Shown here one piece after another: positions 44,847 through 55,734 of a DNA stretch of 64,000 nt. The notes beneath the pieces were generated by a model, which saw only the letters and a program-made list of their open reading frames with translations, had not been told where the DNA came from and made no database searches. The translations under genes and the position numbers were made by a program. Each line of letters opens with the position of its first letter. Position 1 is the stretch's first letter. Origin of the DNA: Thalassia testudinum (Eukaryota; Streptophyta; Magnoliopsida; Alismatales; Hydrocharitaceae); the NCBI GenBank assembly GCA_037157565.1, contig JAZHRO010000073.1, positions 90,498,001 to 90,562,000 of the forward strand, written 5' to 3'.

Positions 44847-45028
44847 GACTTTCACCTGTCCCTACAGAACCTTTGTTTTCTGTAGAATGGTTAGCTGTAA
44901 AGACTTTCACCTTCCTACAGTACCACCATCCCTACATGACCATTTAGGAGGAATCCTTAGCTGTAAAGACTTTCACCTTCTCCAAGAAAAAGATAGCTGC
45001 AAAAATTTTGTAATCTGGATTCTATTAG
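44847..45028 (+). other. Gyp-5 pol deletion junction with duplicated filler
   Basis: After a one-base shift a short continuation of RT (MTFTCPYRTFVF) is followed by scrambled sequence containing two direct copies of TTAGCTGTAAAGACTTTCAC (near 44889 and 44958). The rest of RT, RNase H and the N-terminal integrase are missing. Confidence 0.7.
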
Positions 45029-46042
45029 CCGTCTTTATTCAAGGATGCCCAAGAATTCTCGAGGTCATGTTCCCGATGCCAGGCACTTGGGAGCATAACT
45101 AAGAGAGATATGATGCCTCTAAACCCGATTCTTCCCATCGAAATCTTTGACATTTGGGGCATCGATTTCATGGGACCCTTCCTCCCATCATTTGGACACT
45201 AGTACATTCTCGTCGCTGTTGATTACGTGTCCAAGTGGATTGTGGCCACTCCCACCTGAACTAATGACCACAAGGTGGTCACCAAATTCGTCAAGAAGAA
45301 CATCTTCAGTCGGTTCGGGATTCCAAGGGCCATCATCAGCGATGGTGGTACTCATTTCACTAATGCCCAGTTTTGTACTTTACTGCAAAATACAAGGTAA
45401 ATCACAAATCTCCACACCTTACCACCCCCAGATGAATGGATAGGCCGAGATCTCTAATCGGGAGATCAAGAATATTCTGCAGAAAATGGTTAGACCTGAT
45501 CGTAAAGATTGGACTCACAAGCTTGAGGACTCTCTTTGGGCCTACTGTATGGCATACAAAATGCCTATCGGCATGTCAACGTTTCATCTGGTGTATGGAA
45601 AGGTGTGCCATTTACCCGTAGAGATTGAACGTAGGGCATTCTGGGTAATCAAGTAATGTAATTTGGATTTGAGTTTAGCCGGAAAGACTAGGAAACTCCA
45701 ACTATCTGAGTTGGAGGAGCTTAGAAATGATGCATATGAGAATGCCAAGATCTATAAAGCTCAAACCAAAGCTCTTCATGACCAATTTATATCCCGAAAG
45801 AGCTTTGAGCTGAACCAGAAGGTCTGGCTCTTTGATTCTCGACTTAAACTCTTTCCCAGCAAACTTAGGTCAAAATGGAACGACCCATTCATCATTGATC
45901 AGATATTTCCAAATGTGGCTATTCAGATCTCTGACTCAAGACGGACAATTCTATTAAAGCCAATGGTCAACGTCTGAAGCCTTTTGTTGATCGTATTATT
46001 CCAGAACCTATCTCAGACACGGTTGCTCTACTCATATCGTGA
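45029..46042 (+). pseudogene. Gyp-5 integrase remnant
   Basis: Reading begins within the zinc-binding region (LFKDAQEFSRSC, SRCQ). It passes the first catalytic Asp in FDIWGIDFMGPF, the second in IISDGGTHF, and the Glu region [12 protein letters not shown], after a one-base deletion near 45408. The C-terminal part (SELEELRNDAYENAKIYK to LKPFVDRII) is spread over two frames. Nonsense codons occur where Gln or Arg is expected (CAG or CGA to TAG or TGA), for example at the phrases GHQYIL and PTRTND. It is inactive. Integrase inserts the element DNA into the host genome; its position after RT confirms the Ty3/gypsy class. Confidence 0.8.
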
Positions 46043-46175
46043 TTTCTTTGGCTGGACTTCGCCTAGCTGATGGCATAAAACTCAGCATTTGTACAGTCTG
46101 ACTCAGAGTTGACCCGAGCATCATATACAAGTGATATCTTCTTCACTGTACCCTACTTCTCATGCATTTTATTTT

Positions 46176-46213
46176 CAATGAGGACATTGTATCAGCTAGG
46201 CATGGGGGGGTGA
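46176..46213 (+). promoter_or_regulatory. Conserved stem-loop plus internal polypurine tract (Gyp-5)
   Basis: CAATG-AGGA-CATTG (46176-46189), then TAGGCATGGGGGGGTGA (46197-46213), 1.27 kb before the terminal tract. Confidence 0.7.
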
Positions 46214-46652
46214 ATTCATTTCTGAATCATTTTGTCAGCTCTGCGGAATTCTTGTAAATTCTACTTATTTTCTTTTCTTTTTCTTTCTTTATTTATTAAG
46301 AAAATGAAAAAAAATTGAAACAAAAAAGAAATTTGAATTAGGAATGAATAATTGGGCATTAGGATTTTTCAACATTAGGGAATAATACAGTAGGATTTGA
46401 ACAGTTAGACCCTTCAGGTCTTTGGGCTTAATCAGCCCGAGTGTCCACTAAAATATTGATTTGTTTATTGAGTCCTCGCCTTTCTGAATTTTCTTCAAAT
46501 TGGTTAAATAAGTTGGGTGATAAGTACACGACTTATCAACCTACCCTCTGATTTGAGAGGATGTTAAGTCTAAGCATCTACACACTATTTGCACTGACTC
46601 GCTTTTCGATGGTTTTTACGAAAATTGGGTATCTAATGAACCTTCTAGGGTG

Positions 46653-46918
46653 GTATGGCTGGCAAGTTTTCGTGGGTAACAGCCCATAGGTAGGTTGTCT
46701 AGAGCCTAGTCACACGACTATTCTTTTCTCGCTGCCTTTAGGTAAATCTTATATCAGGGAAGCCACCTACTTAAAAAAAATAGAGAAAAGAAAAATATTT
46801 TAAAAAAAAAGAAAAGGAGAAAAGAAAAGAAAAAGAAATAAGCCACACTTCACTACACGAGTATGGCTAGCAAGTTATCATAAGTAACAGCCCATTGGTA
46901 GGTTGTCCAGAACCCAGC
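46653..46918 (+). repeat. 58-bp direct repeat pair flanking an A-rich tract (Gyp-5)
   Basis: Both copies read GTATGGCT.GCAAGTT..., GTAACAGCCCAT.GGTAGG and TTGTC.AGA.CC. Gyp-6 has the same pair on its sense strand (52274-52330 and 52050-52105) around a similar purine tract. Confidence 0.75.
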
Positions 46919-47481
46919 TCAAGAAATGCACGTAAAATTTCAAAACACTTAGGAAGAAGCGGAGAAGTAGAATAAGCCAGGGAGATATACACTAGGTTCA
47001 CCCTTGTGTTGACCCCATAAAAATAAAAGTAGGGAGAAAGCTACCGATAAAATATATACACCTTTAGGCAGAATTTCTTTTCAAAGTCACCTAGGGTCCT
47101 AGAAACCTAAAGTCTGTTCTAATCGTCGATCAATGAGTCTATCACATTTCACACAAAGATGCTTAGAACTTATGATTCTCTTCGAGTCTTGGGTGGGTTG
47201 AGTGACCGTAGAAAGCTGCTCTGAAACCCTGAACTCAAAAATTTAAAAAAAAAAATAGAAAAGAAGAAAAGAAGAAAAAGATCCTCCTTTGAATAAGGCG
47301 AAGGCTTGAGGCGGTCTGCATTTTCGCAGACACCTGCGTGCTGTTGTGTCTTTGTAGTTCAGGTTCCTACCAAAAATCTCCTAGTGTTGAAGAATAACTT
47401 TTGCCCAAGAAATCCAACCTAATTCTTTTATAAATGGCATATAGTTTTGCTATGGACTAGCAAAAGATAAGCATGGGGGTG

Positions 47482-49168
47482 TGATGTGCAAACATCTGAA
47501 TAGCTAAAAATGCCTATTAATGCATGTTCCTAGTATCATATTAGCATCATGTATTGTAAATATTACATAACATGCATCATCATGCATTTAGGTAAAATTG
47601 TACAAATTTTATAGTAATTTCTTCTTTTTGGTGACCAAGGACAGGGCAACTTTTAATCAGGGCCTCGGATCAAAGATACAACCGTACGGATCTAATTAGG
47701 GTGACAATTGGAGTTCAACGACTCCAAGATCACCCCAATCAGACTTCCGTAGCATCAGATATAATCTGAGGAAGGTTAGAGATCAAAGGCCAAGATGGTG
47801 TCAATCTGTACTTCTGATGACAAATTTGACCACATGGATGGGTTCGTATCGATGATTGCAGCCTAACGGTGCAAAAATTGGCCCAATCCAACATCCGTGG
47901 CACCTTCTACAAGTCACAGAAGATGGACAGCCAAGATGGTGCCATGTGGTGCCATCTCAGCTGCCCACACCAGCCCAAGACTCGCCGTTGCTTTTCCCTT
48001 CTCAACCGCACGATGGATCTAGGCCGTTGGTCACATCCAATGGCCATGGACGCTCATGCGCAAAAACCATATGTGCGCCTCAAACGCATGCATAGCACAG
48101 TGATCAAGCGTCTCTCCATGAAGTAGAGTCGTGGGTTTGATCCCCGCTGCGCTCAAATCAAGGCACGGGCGTGGGAGTGGCTAAATTGAGCCGTTGGATG
48201 GCGAGCGAGTGGTGCAAATGTAGGAGACGTGGTAGCAACAGAGCATGTGGATCACATACGCATGATCTAACACACATCCGAGCGCTCCTTCGCATGCACG
48301 AGTGCGCGGTTACGCTGAAGCTGAAGCGGGCGAGGAGCGGTCTCAGTTGTCTGATCTCGCAATCGAACGATCGAGAATGCTTGGACGTAATGAAGCATTT
48401 ACACAGAGAAGAAGAAGAGGCATGCGCGTGAGTAGCACTTACGCCCACATTCAAGGCCGTTAGTGACACTTAATTCTGTCACTAAAGGCCCTTGCATTAA
48501 TGTTTTTAACATAAAATGACCTTTTTGCCCCCAACCTCTACACTTATAAAAAGGCCTATGCCCCCCACATTTCAATCATCCCTTCCTTCACCTCTCTCCC
48601 TCTCCAAAGCTCTAAAGAAGCTGGTCCCAAACCCAGGATGCACCTCTAGAGTCAAAATCAAAGTTTTCCCTCCCCCGTTCTGTAAGTGGATCCTGCGACG
48701 CTGACGACGCCCTACCTCGCCCCCGGTTCTTCCTACTCCATTCTTAGTCTTCCATCTTCATCCTCCATCTTCCAGGCGTCGCCCTGTCCAGCTCATCCTC
48801 CAAGCAACTGTCAAGGAGGATAACATCTCTCTCCCTTCTTTATCGCTTTCTAGAATAGGATTTCCCGCTTTCTAGCTGTAATCATTTCTTGTTTTCTAGT
48901 TGTAAAAATAGTATTCAGTTACAAAGTGATTGTTCCCTCTCTCTCTTAGTGTTAATATCTATGTCATTGTGATTATCTCTCTTTTAAACAAAAATAACAA
49001 AAAAATATAATTGTCGATTTTAGATCAACGTAGCCTCCCTGTGTTCAACCCAGAATCTCTTTATGAATTTCGGTAAATTTATCTGTTGACGGATTTCTTC
49101 ACAAATTATACTACGACGACAGGTTTTTCAAAATCCAATCCCATTTGCGTAGATTTTCCACTTCAACA
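47482..49168 (+). repeat. Gyp-5 3' LTR
   Basis: Homologous to 36855-38546. It starts TGATGTGCAAACATCTG and ends TTCAACA. TATAAAAAGG at 48545-48554. ORFs at 47856-48704 on both strands are incidental. Confidence 0.85.
48085..48152 (+). other. tRNA-like A-box/B-box module in Gyp-5 3' LTR
   Basis: TAGCACAGTGA (48093-48103) and GGGTTTGATCC (48133-48143). The B box differs from consensus by a single C-to-T change. Confidence 0.65.
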
Positions 49169-49797
49169 GTGGGTTGTACATATCCTTGACGAGGACCTAA
49201 TGTACTGAAGATGACCTAACAACAACAATCTTACCTTGATATCTGGATGTGTAAGTATGAACTCCCCTAAAAACAAAAGTCTAAGTTTAATTTGATTTGA
49301 AAATAAGAAACCAGACCTAATCTAGTGTTGATTCTTAAACTCACGTACTTCCTATCAAGGTATGATTGGATGGTGGTAAATTTGCATCCCTGAGTTTAGA
49401 AAGAGAGGTATCTATTTGACTCTAATCTTGTGATTACTAAAATGTCTGGCCTAAGTTACCTACAAAGGGTTATGGGTTATCCAAGAAAAAAAGGGAATAC
49501 TCATGTAGTTAACTACCTTCCATGCTTGGTGGATGTGCGTGCCTCCACAGTGGATCCCACCTTCGGATAAGGAGGAAAATATGGGAGAGCAAATTGGAGA
49601 AAATATAATTAAAGGGGCAGATTTTGGATTGATAAGGTTGCGGATGAAACCCGACTCAAACTCACGATCAAGTCAAGTTGAGTCAGGTTAGGAGTTTCAA
49701 TAGGTTAAATTGAGTTCTAAGTTTGCTAATTGCTAAGATATGGGTCAGGTTAGATTTAAAGAGCAAATATAATTCAACACAAAAGACTACTACATGC
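49169..49797. other. CACTA-1 segment between Gyp-5 and Gyp-6
   Basis: About 630 bp with no recognised gene. On the minus strand a 32-nt segment (49235-49266) is bounded by GTTTTTAG and GTAAGA, so it could be a short captured exon, but it is too short to identify. Confidence 0.4.
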
Positions 49798-51495
49798 TAT
49801 CGATGGCGGATGACTACGCTATCGGAATTGGATTTGAAAACCCGTCGTTGTAGTTCGAGTCATAAAGAAATCCGTTCAACAAATAAAATTTATACTGAAA
49901 AATCTGTAAGGAAATTCTGAGTCAAACACAGGGAGGCGGATGTTTGATTAAAAATACATGTTTTATTTTGTTTGTCACAAAACAGAATAGCTGGTCGAAA
50001 ACTACCTATCTATTTAACAAATAATAAATTGAAGGGAGAGAGAAAGAATATTACAAATAAAAGCAAAAGGGATGTAGAATGAACATGGATTTCATTATCA
50101 GGAATTATTCATTACACTACTCATTACGACTAGAAAGCGGGAAATCTACACTAGAAAGCAGTAAATCTATTCTAGAAAGCAGTAAAGAGAATGGAGAGAG
50201 TGATATCCTCCTCAACGATCACTTAGAGGACAAGCTGAATGGGACGATTCCTGGAAAATGGGGAATGGAGTAGGAAGGAGGATGGAGTGGGAGGAATGGG
50301 AACGAAGCAGCATGTTGTCGTCGTCACGGGATCTGCTTCTAGAATGCAGAGAGAGGACAACCACATGATGCTCCACGAAGGGGGACGAAGGTGGAAACAT
50401 TAAGATTTCTACTCTAGAGAAGCATCCCGGATGTGGGACAAGCTCTTAGAGCTTTAGAAGGGGTGAGAGAAGAGAAGGGATGAGAAATTTGTAGGGTAGG
50501 GGTCTCCTTTTATAGTTGTAAGGAGTGGGGGCATTTTGGTCATTACAAAATTAAAAAATTAATTCATGACCTTTAGTGACGGATTTATCCGTCACTAAAG
50601 GCCTAAACGTGGCCGCCGTGCCCCTCACCTTCACACTCTTAATGCATGTGCACGTTCGTGCATGCTCAGCCGTCCGATCAAGAGATCGGACGGCTTAAAC
50701 TGCTCCTCGCCAGCATCGCGCACCCTCATGCGATCGGGCGTTCGCACTACGCATCTGATCACGCGTGAGCACTATCAGCTGATCCACACCGCTCGATGCC
50801 AATCGCACGGCTTTGATGGCATGCCCACACGGGAGGAGGGGGCACTACGCGTGATTGGAACCTTCATTTCCTGCCTATGCAGCGCCTTAACTGCTGTGCT
50901 ATGCGTGCGGTTGTGGCGCGATGATGATTTTATGCACGGCTGATCTCGGCCATTGGATCTTCATCCGACAGTAAAGATCAAGCGCTGCTTGAAGAGTTGT
51001 GGCCGGTACTGGGCGGCTATGATGGCACCACGTGGCACCATCTAGGCAGTCCATCTTCTGAGTGTTGTAGATGGTGCCACGGGTGTCGGATTGGATCAAT
51101 TTTTGTGTCGTTGGGCCGCGATTGTCAATCCGAACCCATCCGTACAGTCGGATTTGTTGTCTAAAGTAAGGATTAACAACATGTTGGCCCTTTATCTTTA
51201 GGGTTCCTCGATCTATATCTAGTGCTACAGATGTTCGATCAGGGCGATCTTGGAGTCATTGAACTCCAATCGTCGCCCTAATCAGATCCATATAGTTGGA
51301 TCTTTGATCCAAGTCCCCGATTAACAAGTTGCCCTATCCCTAGTCATAAAAGGAGACAATTAACCTACATTTTATTCAAACTAACCTAAATGCAAGATGA
51401 TGCATGCTATGCAATATTTATAGTTTGTGTTGCAATTCTATGCTTAAGAACACACATAGATAGACAGTTTATGTGATATAAACATGTTTACATGA
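49798..51495 (-). repeat. Gyp-6 3' LTR
   Basis: Homologous to 55735-57450. The sense TATA box CTATAAAAGGAG lies at 50503-50515 on the minus strand. The terminal TG at 51495 has become TC. Small ORFs are incidental. Confidence 0.85.
50846..50907 (-). other. tRNA-like A-box/B-box module in Gyp-6 3' LTR
   Basis: The minus strand reads TAGCACAGCAG (50891-50901) and AGGTTCCAATC (50852-50862). The B box has one mismatch to the consensus. Confidence 0.65.
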
Positions 51496-53499
51496 CACCC
51501 CCATGCCTATCTTTTGCTAGTCCCTAGCAAAACTATGTGCTATTTATAAGAGAATTAAGTTAGATTTCTTGGGCAATAGTTATTTTCAACACTTAGGGAT
51601 TTCAACTAGGACCTGAACTACAGAGACACAACAGCACCCGGGTATCTGCCAAAATGCAGACGTCTCAAGTTCTCGCCTTTATTCAAAGAGGGATCTCTTT
51701 TTCTTCTTTTCTAAATTTTTTTTGGATTTTTGAGTTCAAGGTTACAGAGTAGCTTTTTACAGCCACTCAACCCACCCAAGACTTGATGAGAACCCTATGT
51801 TCTAAGCATCTTTTAGTGAAAGTGATAAACTCGTTGATCAACAATCAGAACGGACTTTGGGTTTCTACACCCCTAGGTAACCTTAAAAGGAAATCTACCT
51901 GAAGATGTATCTATACGACTGGTAGCTTTCTCCCTACTTTTATTTTTATGGAGTCAACACAAGGGTGAATCCAGTGTATATCTCCCAGGCTTATTCTACT
52001 TCTCCGCTTCTTCCAAGTGTTTTTGGAATTTTTAGTGCATTTCTTCAGTTGGGTCCTTGGCAACCGGTCGATGAGCTGTTACCACCGATAACTTGCCAGC
52101 CATACTCGTGCGGCGAAGTGTGGCTTATTTCTTTTTTCTTTGTTTCTTTCTTTTCTCCTTTTTTTTTCTTTTTCTTTTTTTTTTTTGAACTTTCCTTTTT
52201 TTTTTTTTTTAAGTAGGTGGCTTCCCTAGTTTAAGATTTACCTGAAGGTAGTAAGAAGAGAGTGGTCTAGTGACTGGGCTCTGGACAACCTACCTATGAG
52301 CTATTACCCACAATAACTTGCCAGCAATATCACCCAAGAAGGTTCATTAGCTATGCAATTTCCGTTAGACCGTCGAACAATGAGTCAGTGACGAATACTG
52401 TGTAGATGCTTAGACTTAAAGTTCCCTCAAATCAGAGGGTGGGTTGATAAGTCGTGAACTTATCAGCCCAACTTATTTAATCAAATTGAAATCAAATTCA
52501 GGATGGCAAGAACTCGATAAACAAATCCACATTTTAGTGGATACCAAGGCTGATTAAGTTCAAAGACCTAAAAGGTCTTTGTGTTCAAATCATGCAGTTT
52601 TATTTCTTAAGATTGAAAATTTTCTAAAGCCCAAGTTCTCTTTCCTAATTACACAATTTTTTTTATATAAATAAAAGAAAATAAAATGAATCTATGGAGC
52701 TAACAAAATAATTCAGAGATGAATATCCACCCCCCATGCCTATCTAATGCAATGTCCTCATTGTATTAAAAAGACATGAAACAGAGTCAAGTAGAGTAGA
52801 AAGCACCTGAATTGCGTGAATAACAGGTCCACTCTGAGATAAACAGAAACTGTATACGTGTTGAATTTAGTGCCTTCAGCTAGGCACACTATACAAAGAA
52901 GAGAAATAAAGAATTCATAGGTGCAGGTCAGAATCAGAATAAAAAGATGCAACCTAAGACCTGCCAACAGATGTCCACAGATGTGGACCAGATTGTGATG
53001 CAGACCCATACCCCATGGTCGAGAATATCTAAGGTTCTGGATAAAAATTACCTAAAACCTAAAATCAGTATGCAAGCGGGGTCGAGCCTACGATTTATGA
53101 GGATGCAACCCAAGACCAAAAAGTCAGGTTACAGAGAAATCAAGCTCAAAAGGATGATCAATGGATGTCTGCTTGGGTTGGTCATCCTCAGAACAAATGT
53201 GGTAAGGGTCCTAGTTTGATGGTTTTAGCTTAATTAGAGCCCTTAGACTCGGTCATCTACTTTGGAGTTTGCTTCCCAAATCAAAATTTCCCAACTTCTA
53301 TCCTCCTAATTCAAAATGTCAAATTCTACGACTTCTTGCATATTAATCACCCCGTCCAAAATTTCCAAGTCTAAAAGATGTGACTAAATCAGAATTGACT
53401 TGGGTCTAGTTATCTCAAAAATAGAATCGTCAGCAAGCTCAATGGGATGTAACTGACAATCGGGGCATTGAATTGAATCCTTTAGAAAATGCAATTCTA
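51496..53499 (-). other. Gyp-6 3' non-coding region
   Basis: Terminal polypurine tract at 51496-51507 (GGCATGGGGGTG on the minus strand). A direct repeat pair (52050-52105, 52274-52330) flanks a T-rich plus-strand run (52129-52213). The stem-loop CAATG-AGGA-CATTG (52750-52763) lies next to an internal tract (52727-52744). It matches Gyp-5 in order. ORFs at 51965, 52758 and 52947 are not supported as genes. Confidence 0.7.
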
Positions 53500-54520
53500 A
53501 ATCCATCATGTGAGCCCCAATAAGATTAGTTTCCTTAGTTATTGGCCCTTCATATGATCTATCAGATTACTCAGGCCCAGTTGTCTCATAGAAATCATGT
53601 TCTATAAATTCACGTGAGACTTCGCAAATTGATTCTTCACCCTCAGACTCAAAGAAGTCTAAATCCATATTAATGTATGTCCCAAAATCATCCATCACTT
53701 TCTGATCCATGGAGACATATGTTTCCTCGTACTCTAGCTCAAGGATCTCAGGTGAAGAAATCAAATCTTCCTTAATTGGTTTCTCTAAATCAATCTGGTC
53801 AACCTCGTAACACGTGTCCCCTCCAATAAGTGCCTAAGTGGGTTCTGACATTGGCTCTCCTGAAGGGGGTTCATCCTGGGAATCATCCCATGATTGAACT
53901 AAAGCAACCACAAATCTCAATCTCAATTTCGTTAACTTCTGAAGTAGAAACTCACCTGGGTCTTTATCCTTAACATCCTAGAGCCAATCCAACAAATACT
54001 TGTTCAGATCATCAATCATTTCAATCAGGGTCTCCAATTCTTCAGTACAAGGTATGGGTTGAGCTTCTAAAGATTGTATAGTATTCCTCAAGTTAGCGAA
54101 AACCTTATCTAGAACCTGGTTAACCTGAACCAAATGACTTTGTTCAGGGTTTGGTGGGTTTGGGTTAGTGTAGAGGAGTTAACGAATTGAGATTCGTGAT
54201 ACCCTTCCTAATAATAGGTCATTTTGGATTGTTCAAAAGGTGGTGATGACCTAAAGGCAGTGTATTCAGGGTATGGGTAAGGACCACTGTATCCTTCTTG
54301 ATTGTAGATCATATTAGGTTGTCCATGAAAGGGTAGCGATCTATAATCGATGTGGCTCGAATAAGGATAGAAATTACAATTATGGTGTTTAGGGTTTGAC
54401 TGCTAACACGGAGGTCCAAAACTGTATCCCCAATCTGAGTTATCCCAACTAACCGATTGTTAATTACAATACGAGTTGGGATAATAATCATCATGTTGAT
54501 GATAAGTCATAACAGGAGGG
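53500..54520 (-). pseudogene. Decayed ORF of unknown function in Gyp-6
   Basis: Fragments on the minus strand (54494-54309; a Tyr/Pro-rich stretch near 54340-54200 with GYSGPYPYPEYTAF; an acidic fragment 53764-53567 with ELEYEETYVSMDQKV) lie in several frames with many stops. Composition and position, between leader and 3' non-coding region, parallel the Gyp-1 ORF. No enzyme motif seen. Confidence 0.45.
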
Positions 54521-55713
54521 AAAGAGCGGCAATGCATATGAAATGTGGAAAGATTCATGATAGATGGGAGGAAGAAAGGTGCCCTGCAATACAAACAATC
54601 AAACTTGTCCTTAAGTGGGCTAGCCTGAAGACCTACAGACTCTCAGAACCTGTCTTGAGATAAAGAAACGATTTGATCTACTTCTGTCCATTCAATCCAA
54701 CCAGCTAGAGGGAGGGATTGGGGAGAAGGTTCTTCCTTCGGCTTGCTCCTCCGGTTCCTAGTGTACCCCCCAGCCATGATCGTTTGATTCTGCTCCTGTA
54801 GCTAGGCATCAAATTGAACAGTAGAAATAGACTGATCGAAAATAATCTCATTCTAGGCTCCGAAGAGCGAGTCAAATCCTTAAAGCCAATGCCTACTCTA
54901 TTTTATTTAGGGTTAGGTTTGAATGTGCTTTGGAATGTAATGGGCCCTTTATCTGGGTTGTGCCCTTAATGATTGATTGATGTGTGTGTGCGTGCACAAC
55001 CAGTGGTTTTCAAGCAAGATTACTTTTGATGCGGTAAATTTTAGGGTTCAAATCTTGCATAGTAGCTTTTAGGATTCAACTTTAGGTATTTTCAAACAAG
55101 TTTTGTTGGCACGCCAGGTTTTGAAAGCACAGTTGAAGATATTTTCCTTTGAAGCTTAAAAGAATGTGAAGTGCCTGGTAAATCCCTAAGAGTTGAACCT
55201 ATGTGGCAGCTACTTAATGAGTTATTTTTTGTTGAAGTGGTACGGCCTAATCAACTCAAACAACCGGCCTGTTGCACCACTTAATTAGGCACACAAGTGA
55301 TTACCTAATCTGATTTCTACTCGATTATGTGTTTGGGTGTGTATACTGGTTCTAAAGATCGGTTTACCGGTTGAGTTTGAAAATCAGATGAGGTTATGTA
55401 CCTCTATGAGATTTTTTTAATTTTTCTTTTTAAATGTGGAGGGTAAGGTGGGTGTAGGTGTAAAACAAACAATCAAAACTAACCTTAGGGTTTATAAGAA
55501 TACCTATGTTGATTTATGTTTGTGTTATTATGTGGTGGAATGAAAATTATGGGTGGGAAGTAGGGAAAAACTTATGGAACCTTCAACAGCACTTTGCTCC
55601 AATCTACTACTTTTGCTCGTCTCAAAAGAGTACTTGCAATCACAATAAGAAAGGAGAGAAGTGAGGTAAATGATTCGTAAGTCGGAAAATGCGAAGAATC
55701 AAAGAGTGTCACC
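54521..55713 (-). other. Gyp-6 5' leader
   Basis: Homologous to the leaders of Gyp-3 (15059-16278) and Gyp-5. No coding region. Confidence 0.7.
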
Positions 55714-55731
55714 TCCCCGGCAATGGTGCTA
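55714..55731 (-). promoter_or_regulatory. Gyp-6 primer binding site (tRNA-Asp), decayed
   Basis: The minus strand reads TAGCACCATTGCCGGGGA. It differs from the tRNA-Asp complement by three G-to-A changes. Confidence 0.8.
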
Positions 55732-55734
55732 AAA

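Larger units (their letters stand above)
46043..47481 (+). other. Gyp-5 3' non-coding region
   Basis: It holds the conserved stem-loop and internal polypurine tract (46176-46213). Two 58-bp direct repeats (46653-46710, 46861-46918) flank an A-rich tract (46770-46850). The terminal tract GCATGGGGGTG (47471-47481) lies next to the 3' LTR. No coding region. Confidence 0.75.
36855..49168 (+). mobile_element. Gyp-5: decayed Ty3/gypsy retrotransposon with gag-pol remnants
   Basis: The LTRs are 36855-38546 and 47482-49168. It has a tRNA-Asp primer site, then gag, protease, reverse transcriptase and integrase in that order, which is the Ty3/gypsy order. The tRNA-Asp primer and gag type point to the plant Tat/Athila side of the family. 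It lies inside CACTA-1. The flanks are GGGGG (36850-36854) and GTGGG (49169-49173), a 4-of-5 match. It is interrupted by a solo LTR (39821-41522). It is dead because of many stops and a large deletion in pol. Confidence 0.85.
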
